Origin: CAYXZQ01 sp964469935
Lineage (GTDB): Archaea > Nanobdellota > Nanobdellia > Woesearchaeales > DSVV01
DNA: 30,976 nt
NCBI GenBank assembly: GCA_964469935.1
Contig: CAYXZQ010000018.1
Coordinates: forward strand, 1-30,976
Direction of reading: 5' to 3'
Within the stretch, counting starts at the first letter, position 1. Every line of letters starts with the position of its first letter. This document shows positions 1 to 7,931 of this stretch, in pieces. A program made the translations under genes and the position numbers. Below the pieces are notes generated by a model, which did not search any database, had not been told where the DNA came from, and was given only the letters and a program-made list of their open reading frames with translations.

Positions 1-319
1 TGCCCATGATGAAGCCGGGGTGGAACACCACGTGGCCCGCGCCCAGATGATGTGCCTTCTCGCAGGAATCGAGTATCCTTTTTACAGAAGCCTCGACCTT
101 GCTCCTGTCAGGAGATGCAAGATTGATGAAATAGGGCGCGTGCACGCTAAGAGTCAGGCCCAGGCTCTTGTTCAGCGCTGCAGCCTCTTTGGCTTTCCCG
201 ACGCTCATCCTCACTCCATGGGTGAATTCTATCTCGACAGCAGAAAGCCCTTTATCTTTTATTAGGGAAAGTCCAGTGAGAAGTTCCCCGCCTGTGCCTG
301 CAGGTCCTAGCCGTATCAT
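1..319 (-). CDS. nfo: Endonuclease IV-type AP endonuclease / sugar-phosphate-isomerase-like TIM barrel (3' end outside window)
   Basis: The minus strand reads from an ATG at 317-319 to the window edge, giving about 106 residues. They start MIRLGPAGTGGELL and hold EIEFTHG, SVHAPYFINL and GHVVFHPGF, the first strands of an AP-endonuclease-2 family barrel. In endonuclease IV, histidines at such positions bind the zinc cluster that cleaves abasic sites in DNA. The start overlaps the stop of the antiporter gene by 4 bases (ATGA), so translation is probably coupled. The C-terminal half is missing, so a related sugar phosphate isomerase remains possible, but DPANN-type archaea commonly carry this short Nfo form. 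Confidence 0.75.
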   Translation of the reverse strand, partial: MIRLGPAGTGGELLTGLSLIKDKGLSAVEIEFTHGVRMSVGKAKEAAALNKSLGLTLSVHAPYFINLASPDRSKVEASVKRILDSCEKAHHLGAGHVVFHPGFIMG

Positions 320-1545
320 TCTATACCTATCTTGATGAAATACCTTGAAAAATGGTTGACGATGGTCGATAATATCAATGAGAATATCATGAATGTCATG
401 GTCAGGTTAAGTACTAGCTCGCCCCAGGGAAGGCTCACGAACGTGAACCCGCCGAGCGTGCCTCCGATGAACTGGTACGAAAGCAGTGCAAAGACTATCA
501 CTGTGACAGCTATCCCTTTAGGCATGTTCAGGGTGATGAATATCTTCTCTCTCGGAGTGAAGTCGGAGTTCATGGTGGAAACGTAGACTGCCATGGACCT
601 AATCCCGATATAGACCACGAACAGTATGACAGATGCTAGGAAAAACCCGATATTCCCGAAAGGCAGGTGGATCTGCAGCCCGACAAGCACAAAGACGAGT
701 ATCATCAGGGAGTTGCCGAATATGGAAGAGAACTCGAAGAGCACCTGCTTCTGCTTGACATAGAAATTCCCGAAGAAAAGGCCGAGGATGGTCACTGCAA
801 GGACCCCGCTGCCGTTCAGCTGCTCGGCAAGTATATAGGTCAGCAGGGTCGATGTGATAAGTATGAGCGGCGAGAGCCTCTGGCTGTAGTATTTCCTCAT
901 AATCTTGAATATGACTATCCCCATGAGAACACCTGCTCCTATGCCTGTCACTATCTGCTGGAATATGCTCAATATCTGCCTGAGAAAATCCGACAGAAGC
1001 AGGTTCTGGACCATTATCCTCTGCATTATCGTCAGGATTATGAAAGGAAGCAGGACCGTAAACGGTGTGTTCACTATGGATTCCACCTCCAGGAGGTTTG
1101 TCACCTTGTTTGACCTGTTCATGAATATGGAGAGCACCACGTCCGCGCTCGTCCCTGCCATGAGCGACGAGAAGATCAGCGCAAGATAGATGTTCTCGAT
1201 CCTGAACATTATCGATGTGATTATCGTCAGGAAAAGGATGTTGAATAGGAGGAATGCTATGGTTATCTTCGTCGCCTGTAGGGTCAGGGTGTCGAACTCC
1301 TTCCACTTGAACCTCGATGAGGCGTCAAAGACCACGAGGACTAGGGCGAGAACGCCTATGGAATTCGTGAATATCGGCGGGAACATGATGAGCGGCTGGC
1401 CGTTGTAGACGAGGCTTCCGAGGGCCATCCCGCAGAGGATGAGAAGCAGCATATGGGGGATCTTCAGCCTCCTTGCGACCATCGTGAAAAGGATGCCGAA
1501 CAGGAGTATGATTGCCAGGTGCGTAAGTATCAATAATGGCTCCAT
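316..1545 (-). CDS. CPA-family cation:proton antiporter-like membrane protein
   Basis: A 409-residue, almost wholly hydrophobic protein with about 12 predicted membrane helices, the size and topology of the NhaP/Kef (CPA1/CPA2) exchanger fold. The stretch SSLMAGTSADVVL matches the unwound helix-4 region of these exchangers. ESIVNTPFTVLLPF matches the helix that carries the ND or DD ion-binding pair, but here Asn is followed by Thr and Pro instead of Asp. The family is clear; the transported ion and true proton coupling are not. It is the first gene of a pair with the endonuclease IV gene, which overlaps its stop. Confidence 0.8.
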   Translation of the reverse strand: MEPLLILTHLAIILLFGILFTMVARRLKIPHMLLLILCGMALGSLVYNGQPLIMFPPIFTNSIGVLALVLVVFDASSRFKWKEFDTLTLQATKITIAFLLFNILFLTIITSIMFRIENIYLALIFSSLMAGTSADVVLSIFMNRSNKVTNLLEVESIVNTPFTVLLPFIILTIMQRIMVQNLLLSDFLRQILSIFQQIVTGIGAGVLMGIVIFKIMRKYYSQRLSPLILITSTLLTYILAEQLNGSGVLAVTILGLFFGNFYVKQKQVLFEFSSIFGNSLMILVFVLVGLQIHLPFGNIGFFLASVILFVVYIGIRSMAVYVSTMNSDFTPREKIFITLNMPKGIAVTVIVFALLSYQFIGGTLGGFTFVSLPWGELVLNLTMTFMIFSLILSTIVNHFSRYFIKIGIE

Positions 1546-1631
1546 CTTAGCTCAATTTCCCGTTAAGAGAAGGCCAAGAGAAATCCCCAGGATTCTCTCT
1601 TTCCCCTTTTTTTGATATTTCCTTGGTTCGG

Positions 1632-2651
1632 TTATTTATTAAGGTTTTGGTTGTACACGCTCCAGAATTCTTGTGTGAACTCACGGGCAAGCCGGGTATC
1701 GTAGAGCACAAGTATGTTCTCGTCATTGTGGTAGATGCCGTTTCCCGTCGGGTTCGCCGAGCCTGTGATGACTATGCTCCCGTCGATTATGAAGACCTTG
1801 TGGTGCATGTTTGCGGGATTCGAATCCAATCTCACGTCGATGCCCGCATCCTTAAGCCTTTCATATTCGCTCCACCTGCTTTCCTGGGAGCGTTCCATCA
1901 CCCCCCTCACCTCCACACCCCTTCTCCGGGCAGCCATGAGGGAGTCGCCGATATCGTCCCTGGTGAAGGAGAATGCCATGAAATAGACTGACTGCCGGGC
2001 GTCATCGATTAGCCTCGTGAAGAGTTCGGGGCTGCAGTCCTCGGGGCAGAAATAATTCCCGACATAGCTGCCATTTACGCTTATCAGGGGATATTCCACC
2101 TCATTTCCGCCGCTGTATATACCCTTCCACATCTCATCGAACTCATCCTCAAAGTTCTTCGCAAGATATGCTGATTCGATTATCACGAGGTTGTTGTTGT
2201 TCTCGAAGTTCCCACGCTCTGTCGGGTTGAAGCTTCCTGTTGCGACGATGCGCCTGTCGAACACGCAGAACTTGTCATGCATCTGATGATTTGGCACGGC
2301 GACTTTTATCCGGTCAGATAGTCCTCCAAGCTCATCCTCGTCCTTATAGTAGTTGTCATGGTCCATGACAAGCCTTACTCCTGGGCCTTTCGCTTCAAAA
2401 GCGCTTATAAGGGGCTCCAGGCCAAGGTCATAGAAAGCACAGTCGACATTTTTTGAGGTTACGGTCAGGTTCAGAAGGATGTCCATGCAGCTGTCCTGCG
2501 GGCAGAAATATGCTTCGGGCCCTGCCGTCGTGTTCTCTAGCGGAACATGATACGGCTTTTGCATCCCGCACAAAGCCAGATACAGGCACCCTGCAAGGAT
2601 GCATGCAAGCGCTATGATTAACATAACGCGGATCGTGTTTTTTTCCATCAT
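1632..2651 (-). CDS. Membrane-anchored phospholipase D family protein with two HKD motifs
   Basis: 339 residues. The N-terminus is one hydrophobic segment with a lipobox-like ILAGC (Cys22), so the protein is likely held on the outer face of the membrane. Two complete HxKx4D motifs follow, H125-K127-D132 and H283-K285-D290, each followed by a GS(F/A)NPT stretch, giving the two-lobed PLD/endonuclease (Nuc-like) active site. The family cleaves phosphodiester bonds in lipids or nucleic acids; the substrate here cannot be read from sequence. Four extra Cys near residues 50, 55, 202 and 206 form two CPxxxC repeats, one before each lobe, perhaps disulfides. A TATA-like TTTTTAAA lies about 20 bases upstream. 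Confidence 0.85.
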   Translation of the reverse strand: MMEKNTIRVMLIIALACILAGCLYLALCGMQKPYHVPLENTTAGPEAYFCPQDSCMDILLNLTVTSKNVDCAFYDLGLEPLISAFEAKGPGVRLVMDHDNYYKDEDELGGLSDRIKVAVPNHQMHDKFCVFDRRIVATGSFNPTERGNFENNNNLVIIESAYLAKNFEDEFDEMWKGIYSGGNEVEYPLISVNGSYVGNYFCPEDCSPELFTRLIDDARQSVYFMAFSFTRDDIGDSLMAARRRGVEVRGVMERSQESRWSEYERLKDAGIDVRLDSNPANMHHKVFIIDGSIVITGSANPTGNGIYHNDENILVLYDTRLAREFTQEFWSVYNQNLNK

Positions 2652-2716
2652 AGCCAGCCATAATGGATGCTTTAAAAATTCTCACCAAAAAAAACTGTGG
2701 GATTTCCGGCCAAACA

Positions 2717-2730
2717 AAAAATATATAAAG
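2717..2730 (+). promoter_or_regulatory. TATA box of the CBS-domain gene
   Basis: AAAATATATAAAG is centred about 31 bases before the ATG at 2756, the spacing expected for an archaeal promoter with a nearly leaderless transcript. The GGAG at 2730-2733 is too far from the ATG to act as a Shine-Dalgarno site. Confidence 0.6.
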
Positions 2731-2755
2731 GAGCAGAAACAGAAGCAGGTCCATA

Positions 2756-3241
2756 ATGACAAAAGTCAGCGATATAATGACCCGCAATGTGATCACTGTC
2801 CAAAAGAAGAAGGGTCTTGCCGAAGTCATCAAGACCATGGCAAACAGCAGGATAAGCTCTGTGCTGATAACGGAAAATGAAAGGCTGGTAGGCATAGTCA
2901 CTGAAAGGGACCTGATAAAGAAGATACTGCTGCCCCAGAAAAACCCGGCGAAGGTGAAAGTGGACGATGTCATGACACGGGACCCTTATTCGGTCAATTC
3001 GTTCACGGACCTCGGTGAGGCGAGCCAGATGATGAGGGACAAGAACATCAGGCACCTGCCGATAGTCGACAACGAGAAGCTCATGGGGCTTGTGACCCAG
3101 ACAGACATCGCCAAGGAGACCCACAACATCCACAGGAAGAACGTCCGTTTCATGACCTATCAGAACATCCAGACCGTCATCATCGTGCTCTTCTTCATAT
3201 TTCTGATAGGGTACCTTGTATACAAGAGATTCTTCTACTAG
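2756..3241 (+). CDS. Tail-anchored protein with two CBS domains
   Basis: 161 residues. Two CBS repeats (about 1-60 and 65-125) show the usual signatures VSDIMTRNVITV, IVTERDLIKKIL, VDDVMTRDPYSV and LVTQTDIAKE; the pair should form a Bateman module that binds adenosine nucleotides. After residue 135 a single hydrophobic helix ends in YKRFFY, so the domain faces the cytoplasm and is held by a C-terminal anchor. It is a stand-alone gene, so its partner is unknown. Its TAG stop shares the palindrome CTAG with the TAG stop of the convergent DUF1385 gene. Confidence 0.85.
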   Translation: MTKVSDIMTRNVITVQKKKGLAEVIKTMANSRISSVLITENERLVGIVTERDLIKKILLPQKNPAKVKVDDVMTRDPYSVNSFTDLGEASQMMRDKNIRHLPIVDNEKLMGLVTQTDIAKETHNIHRKNVRFMTYQNIQTVIIVLFFIFLIGYLVYKRFFY

Positions 3242-4176
3242 GAGTTTTCAAGTTTCAGGACCTCTCTGAGCGACTCGAACGCGACTTCGAGCTGGCTTGT
3301 ATCCGGCTCCCTTGTCGTTATCCTCTGGAGCCAGATGCCAGGAAGAGTGAGTATCCTCGTCAAGGGCCCATTCCTGTTCTTTGCAGAATATTTGAGCACT
3401 TCGTATGAAAGGCCCGAAACAATAGGTACCAGAGCGAGGTGGACAGGGACCCTGAGGTACCAGGGCGGCGATACGTAAGCGTTCCAGAAAACCGCTATCA
3501 CTGCATCAGCAAACGCGAACACTATGATGCAGGACAGTCCAGCGATGAGCAAAAAGCTAGTCCCGCATCTCTCATGGCATGTAGAATATGCCTTGGCGTG
3601 TTCTGCATCCAGGGGCTGATTGTTCTCGTGGCATGCTATTGCCTTGTGCTCCGCCCCGTGATATTCGAAGAGCCTGCGGACGTCCCCTATGAATGAGATT
3701 GCGTATACGTACAGGAGGAAGAACAGTATCCTTATAAGCCCCGCCGTGAGGTTGAAGAGTACTGGGCTTGACATTCTCGTTAAAGGCAGGTGCCCGGTTA
3801 TATAGTAAGGCAGCGCCATGAAGAGCCCGACGCCTGCCACAAGGGCGATTGCGATTGTCACAAGTCCCGCGAACCACGACCCGCCCTTTTCCTTTGTGGT
3901 GTCATCTCCGCTTCCTGCGCTCCCTTCATCATCCTCGTCCTCAATCGCGACGTCGGCTGAATAAGATAGAGTCTTCAGGCCGATGACAAGGGACTCGACA
4001 AGAGCGACAAACCCCCTGAACACAGGTAGCCCGAGTATCCTGTACCTCTCGGAATAAGACCTGTACCTCACCACTTCCCTTGTGAGGGTGCCGTCCTGCT
4101 TCCTGACTACGGTGGAGTAGCCCTTCTTCCCCCTCATCATGACCCCCTCCACTACCGCCTGTCCGCCGATGTCCAT
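3238..4176 (-). CDS. DUF1385 (YqhQ-like) integral membrane protein
   Basis: 312 residues starting MDIGGQAVVEGVMMRGKKGY, the hallmark N-terminus of the DUF1385 family, with the conserved EYHGAEHKAIACHE box in the middle. Four to five membrane helices lie between residues 100 and 250. An acidic low-complexity stretch (IEDEDDEGSAGSGDD, about 78-92) precedes the first helix. The family occurs in bacteria and archaea and its biochemical role is not established; the His/Glu-rich box hints at metal binding. A TATA-like ATATTTAAATAGG at about 4199-4211 on this strand serves the ATG at 4176. Confidence 0.85.
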   Translation of the reverse strand: MDIGGQAVVEGVMMRGKKGYSTVVRKQDGTLTREVVRYRSYSERYRILGLPVFRGFVALVESLVIGLKTLSYSADVAIEDEDDEGSAGSGDDTTKEKGGSWFAGLVTIAIALVAGVGLFMALPYYITGHLPLTRMSSPVLFNLTAGLIRILFFLLYVYAISFIGDVRRLFEYHGAEHKAIACHENNQPLDAEHAKAYSTCHERCGTSFLLIAGLSCIIVFAFADAVIAVFWNAYVSPPWYLRVPVHLALVPIVSGLSYEVLKYSAKNRNGPLTRILTLPGIWLQRITTREPDTSQLEVAFESLREVLKLENS

Positions 4177-4198
4177 ACCCGGAACCGAATCGCAGCTC

Positions 4199-4255
4199 CT
4201 ATTTAAATATTTGCAGGATGCGGGTGATGAAAATCACCCGATAATTTTATATATG
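4199..4255. promoter_or_regulatory. Divergent promoters flanking a perfect 8-bp inverted repeat
   Basis: The minus-strand TATA-like element for the DUF1385 gene is at about 4199-4211 and the plus-strand TATA box TTTTATATATG for the pilin at 4245-4255. Exactly between them, 4221-4240 is CGGGTGAT-GAAA-ATCACCCG, a perfect 8+8 inverted repeat around a 4-base centre. Its place upstream of both TATA boxes suits a regulator site that affects both genes. Confidence 0.5.
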
Positions 4256-4275
4256 ACTTTGATATAAAATCCGGC

Positions 4276-4707
4276 ATGCTCCAAAAAAAGGGTGTCAGTC
4301 CTCTTATCGCCACAGTACTGCTGCTGGCTTTCGCCGTAGCCCTCGCGACAGTAATAATACAGCTGAGGCCCTTTGACAATTGCAATGTCCAGCTGGACAA
4401 GCTGAACGGAAAACAGAGGGTCTGCTACAATGAGCAGACCAAGGAGATAGAGCTTTTCATCGACAACAAGGACAGCAACAGCATCGCGAAGTTCAAGACG
4501 ACGGCATCAGGGGAGCGGAACGCTGTCAACAGCGAATACGACCTGAGCATTGGTCCGAGGGAGCAAGGCAAGCTAATGATATCCTATGACCCGGCCAAAT
4601 ACGGCAGGCTCGTCAAGCTCAGCGTCTACCCGATAATGAACGTGTCAGGAAAGCTCCAGGAATGCGATCTCAACGAAGAGATTGCATCGATCCCTATCTG
4701 CCCGTAA
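4276..4707 (+). CDS. Archaeal type IV pilin (N-terminal pilin domain)
   Basis: 143 residues. The N-terminus (Lys-Lys-Gly, then VSPLIATVLLLAFAVALA) is the classic archaeal pilin/archaellin-type signal: basic residues, a Gly before the prepilin peptidase site, then a hydrophobic helix that packs in the filament core. The rest is a small beta-rich head with Cys in DNCNV, RVCYN, QECDL and the terminal PICP, enough for two disulfides. No assembly ATPase or peptidase is nearby, so it may be a minor pilin using machinery coded elsewhere. The TATA box sits about 26 bases upstream and no Shine-Dalgarno is seen, so the transcript is probably leaderless. Confidence 0.8.
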   Translation: MLQKKGVSPLIATVLLLAFAVALATVIIQLRPFDNCNVQLDKLNGKQRVCYNEQTKEIELFIDNKDSNSIAKFKTTASGERNAVNSEYDLSIGPREQGKLMISYDPAKYGRLVKLSVYPIMNVSGKLQECDLNEEIASIPICP

Positions 4708-4750
4708 CTTCATGCAAATATTTTTAAATTCTCCGTGATTAGGCATATTC

Positions 4751-5533
4751 ATGGCAAGGATAATGCTGAGCCTTGAAAGGTCTGTGGAACAGAATGCAGG
4801 GGCATATTTTGACAGGGCCAAAAAGGACAGGAAGAAACTCGAGGGAGCAAGGGCCGCTCTTGAGAAGAGCAGAAAGCGTCTGGAAAGGATCTCGAAGCAG
4901 ATGGAATCAGAGAGGAGGGAGGTTGAGAAGAATAAGCCTGGCCGCAAAAAGGAATGGTACGAGAAATTCCGCTGGTTCATATCTTCCGAGGGGTTCCTTG
5001 TCATAGGAGGCAGGGACGCAACCTCGAACGAGATAGTGATAAAGAAACACACCTCAAAGGACGACATAGTCTTCCACACTGACATGGCAGGCTCTCCGTT
5101 CTTCGTGATAAAGACAGACGGAAAAGAGCCCGGCAAGAGCACCATGTCAGAGACTGCGGACGCGACCGCATCCTATTCAAGGGGATGGGGCATGGGGCTC
5201 GCTTCGCAGAGGGTATTTTTCGTCAGGCCCGAGCAGGTATCGAAGACCGCAAAGAGCGGCGAGTTCGTTGCGAAGGGCGCATTCATGATCTACGGCAAGA
5301 CGACTTATATCGACAATAGGATGAGGATTGCCGTGGGCAACCGGGACGGGCAGGTAATCGGCGGACCTGTGGATGCAGTGAAGGCGAGGGCTGGCAGGTT
5401 TGTCGAAATCGCGCAGGGCAGCGACAAGGCAAGCGACACTGCTAAAAAAATCAGGAAGATTCTCGGCGGAGGCGACCTTGACGAGATAATCAGGTTCCTT
5501 CCTGCCGGAGGCTTAAGGATAATCGGGAGCTGA
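4751..5533 (+). CDS. Stand-alone NFACT RNA-binding (NFACT-R, DUF814) protein
   Basis: 260 residues. Residues 1-75 are a charged coiled coil rich in Arg, Lys and Glu. From about 77 the diagnostic NFACT-R block begins (KEWYEKFRWFISSEGFLVIG), followed by GRDATSNEI, DIVFHTDMAGSPFFVIK and TASYSRGWG. In archaeal NFACT (Rqc2/RqcH relatives) this module binds the stalled large ribosomal subunit and is normally the third part of a protein of about 650 residues. The N-terminal NFACT-N and HhH parts are absent here; only the coiled coil remains. A promoter-like ATTTTTAAATT precedes it, so the short form looks like a real gene and not a fragment. NnrD follows 3 bases after its stop. Confidence 0.85.
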   Translation: MARIMLSLERSVEQNAGAYFDRAKKDRKKLEGARAALEKSRKRLERISKQMESERREVEKNKPGRKKEWYEKFRWFISSEGFLVIGGRDATSNEIVIKKHTSKDDIVFHTDMAGSPFFVIKTDGKEPGKSTMSETADATASYSRGWGMGLASQRVFFVRPEQVSKTAKSGEFVAKGAFMIYGKTTYIDNRMRIAVGNRDGQVIGGPVDAVKARAGRFVEIAQGSDKASDTAKKIRKILGGGDLDEIIRFLPAGGLRIIGS

Positions 5534-5536
5534 GGC

Positions 5537-6325
5537 ATGGGCATGAGGGCGAAAAGAAGCGCGGGCTCAAGGAAGGGGGACAACGGGAAGATTCTTGTGA
5601 TAGGAGGCTCAAAGGAATACCCTGGTGCAGTCTATCTCGCGTCTGTCGCAGCCCTTAGGATGGGTGCAGACCTTGTCAGGGTAGCTGTGCCTGAGAAGGC
5701 TGCGTGGGCCATCAATTCCCTATGCCCTGACCTGATAACCATGAAACTGAAGGGAGACAGAATCACATCTCGTCACTTTCCCATCATACAGGAAGCTGCC
5801 CGCTGGAGCGACGTGATGCTCATAGGCAACGGCATGGGCCGGAGGAGACAGACTTCTGAACTCATCAGGAAGATTGTCAGGACAAACCCTGACAAGAAGA
5901 AGGTGATCGATGCAGACGCGATCAAGGCTGTAAGCCTTGCAGACGCAAGGAATAGCATCCTGACTCCCCACAGGAAGGAATTCGAGATCCTCCTTGAGAA
6001 TTCCAGACTGGAGGAGGATGATCTGAGCCATGCCCTCGGCGACAACGTGATCCTGCTCAAGGGCCCGGTGGACAGGATAATCTCGGCAGAGAAGACAAGG
6101 CTGAACAGGACAGGAAGCCCGGGGATGACAGTAGGCGGCACAGGGGACGTTCTTTCAGGGATATGTGCAGGTCTTCTCAGCCAGGGAAAAAGCCTCTTTG
6201 ATTCAGCATTTCTTGCAGCAAGGCTCAACGGTCTTCTTGGAGAGAAACTCGAGAAAAGGCTAGGCTTCGGTTTCATTTCATCTGATTTTCTTGAAGAGCT
6301 GGCCCGCCAATCGAAAATTATTTAA
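5537..6325 (+). CDS. nnrD: ADP-dependent (S)-NAD(P)H-hydrate dehydratase
   Basis: 262 residues of the ribokinase-like YjeF C-terminal family. Visible motifs are GKILVIGGSKEYPGA near the N-terminus, MLIGNGMGRR, VIDADAIKAV, LTPHRKEFEIL and the C-terminal SPGMTVGGTGDVLSGICAG, whose Asp is the catalytic residue in this family. It repairs damaged NAD(P)H hydrates using ADP as phosphate donor. The N-terminal epimerase domain (NnrE) found in fused bacterial and some archaeal versions is absent, so an epimerase would have to be coded elsewhere. It lies 3 bases after the NFACT-R gene, in one operon. Confidence 0.9.
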   Translation: MGMRAKRSAGSRKGDNGKILVIGGSKEYPGAVYLASVAALRMGADLVRVAVPEKAAWAINSLCPDLITMKLKGDRITSRHFPIIQEAARWSDVMLIGNGMGRRRQTSELIRKIVRTNPDKKKVIDADAIKAVSLADARNSILTPHRKEFEILLENSRLEEDDLSHALGDNVILLKGPVDRIISAEKTRLNRTGSPGMTVGGTGDVLSGICAGLLSQGKSLFDSAFLAARLNGLLGEKLEKRLGFGFISSDFLEELARQSKII

Positions 6326-6348
6326 ATCTCGGCCCTGAAAAGGAGGGT

Positions 6349-6594
6349 ATGCTAAAAAGAGTCATCCTGGTCTCATTGCTTCTGATTGTCCTGACAGGTT
6401 GTTCGCAGAAGGCCATCGACCAGGAAAGGGATGCCGGCAACAGCACGAACCAGATAACCGGAAACCACATAATAGAGCTCGAGAAGACAGTCTGCAATTC
6501 TGCTGACAAGGCAGGCACATGCATGACGAGGCTTGCTGCGCTCGGCTTCATAACAAAGGAAGAGTGCTGCGAGAAATACCAAAAATGCTGCTGA
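6349..6594 (+). CDS. Small Cys-rich lipoprotein
   Basis: 81 residues. The N-terminal KRVILVSLLLIVLTGCS is a lipoprotein-type signal with an LTGC lipobox. The exported remainder is about 60 residues and carries seven further Cys, grouped in TVCNS, GTCMT, ECCEK and the terminal KCC, suggesting disulfides. No family is recognised. A TATA-like ATTATTTAAATC (6317-6328) gives the three-gene operon its promoter; the GGAGGG just before the ATG is too close for an ordinary Shine-Dalgarno. The next gene starts inside its last codons. Confidence 0.65.
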   Translation: MLKRVILVSLLLIVLTGCSQKAIDQERDAGNSTNQITGNHIIELEKTVCNSADKAGTCMTRLAALGFITKEECCEKYQKCC

Positions 6595-7928
6595 TAAAGA
6601 GGATTGCCGCAATATTCTGCCTGTTGGTTCTTGCCCAGGCCGCATTGGCCTCTTCAGACTGCCAGAGCCAGATTTCGGAGATAACGTCTACGAAAATCTT
6701 CACGACATATCTCAAGCAGGGACTTTACGAGTATCTCAGCAACCCCGGTTCACTGAAGGATTTCTCCTTTGACGAGCTTAATGCGACGCTTTATTTTTAC
6801 GTAACCCAGACAGGCAACATCGACAGCTCGCTCATCTGTCAGCAGTCAACAGCCTCCAATATAGGAAATTACAACAATGTCAACCTCAGCGTCGTCATGG
6901 GGAAGATGATTTCGCTGCCCCAGAAGAACACGTTCCCGAGATGCCCTGCTGACGGCACACTCTATGGAGACTGCTCCAAGAACCAGCCGTTCTTCTGCTA
7001 TTCGGGAAAGCTCGTCCCCATGTGCGCAGGGCCTGACATGGACATCTCGACAACAGCTGACAACTGCGGCTGCCCGCCGGCCCAACAGCCCTGCGACGAT
7101 ACTACCGGCTACTGCAATGTTCAGTGCTATTATGATTCAGACTGTGTGGGAACTTACCCTGATTACAGCACCTGCCTGGGTGACGTCCTCGTGACTGACA
7201 CCTACAAAGCGACGTGCGTCAACAATTATTGCCAGCAGGGCAGTCTCAAAGAAACAAAGAAGAACTGCACAAAATCCGGCATGGTGTGCTCGAACAGCGC
7301 AGGCGACTGCGTCATATGCAATAGCGATTCAGACTGCCCGAAAGCATACACAGGAGAATACTACTGCTACAGCAGCTCCCAGATTAAGGCAATATACAAC
7401 AACAGCATCTGCAAGAACCCGGGAACAGTTGGTTCCTACTGCAAACAGGGGACAGGAACTTCCTATGACTACAGCTACAGGACATGCAATCCTTCAACAG
7501 AGAAGTGCGTCACCGGCGGTGGCAGCACGGCTTGTGATAAATGCTATCCGCTGTCAACCCCTGCCTACAGGTTCTTCAAGACAGCCGGCGGTTCAGGTTA
7601 TTACGTCAACCTGGAGATCAACACGACACCGGAATTGTCCGGCGCACCTACCTTCACATATAATTTCACAAGCGTCACCATATACGAATACCACAACGGG
7701 GTAAAGACGGGCCATTATAATTTTGACCTCAAGCATGCCGGATGCACGACAAGCTGTCCCGTCATAAGCTGGTCTCGGAACAATGCTGGCGGGACATGGG
7801 AATACAATGCCACGCTCTATGATTCCTCAGGCATCTCATGGCACCTCCCAAACGACCCGGCTGATTACACATCTAGCGACTTTTGCTTCGGCAATTACCT
7901 GGTGACAGCTGGGATGGGTGGAGAATAG
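6585..7928 (+). CDS. Exported Cys-rich protein, long paralogue
   Basis: 447 residues from the ATG at 6585, chosen over an in-frame ATG at 6519 because it begins a clean signal peptide (MLLIKRIAAIFCLLVLAQA, cut near Ala-Ser-Ser) and overlaps the lipoprotein gene by only 10 bases. After a helical region come Cys-rich modules with PRCPADGTLYGDCS, FFCYSGKLVPMCAGPD and DNCGCPPAQQPCD, then DxDC repeats (YYDSDC, NSDSDC). From about residue 325 on, a beta-rich C-terminal domain (YRFFKTAGGSGYYVNLEIN, VTIYEYHNGVKTG) is absent from its neighbour. It is probably disulfide-rich and outside the cell. No enzymatic motif is visible; a surface or adhesion role is only a guess. Confidence 0.75.
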   Translation: MLLIKRIAAIFCLLVLAQAALASSDCQSQISEITSTKIFTTYLKQGLYEYLSNPGSLKDFSFDELNATLYFYVTQTGNIDSSLICQQSTASNIGNYNNVNLSVVMGKMISLPQKNTFPRCPADGTLYGDCSKNQPFFCYSGKLVPMCAGPDMDISTTADNCGCPPAQQPCDDTTGYCNVQCYYDSDCVGTYPDYSTCLGDVLVTDTYKATCVNNYCQQGSLKETKKNCTKSGMVCSNSAGDCVICNSDSDCPKAYTGEYYCYSSSQIKAIYNNSICKNPGTVGSYCKQGTGTSYDYSYRTCNPSTEKCVTGGGSTACDKCYPLSTPAYRFFKTAGGSGYYVNLEINTTPELSGAPTFTYNFTSVTIYEYHNGVKTGHYNFDLKHAGCTTSCPVISWSRNNAGGTWEYNATLYDSSGISWHLPNDPADYTSSDFCFGNYLVTAGMGGE

Positions 7929-7931
7929 GCG

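Noticed and set aside
599..1306. 235-residue minus-strand frame inside the antiporter gene
   Set aside because: Rich in His, Asp and Pro with no domain; a shadow of the hydrophobic antiporter frame.
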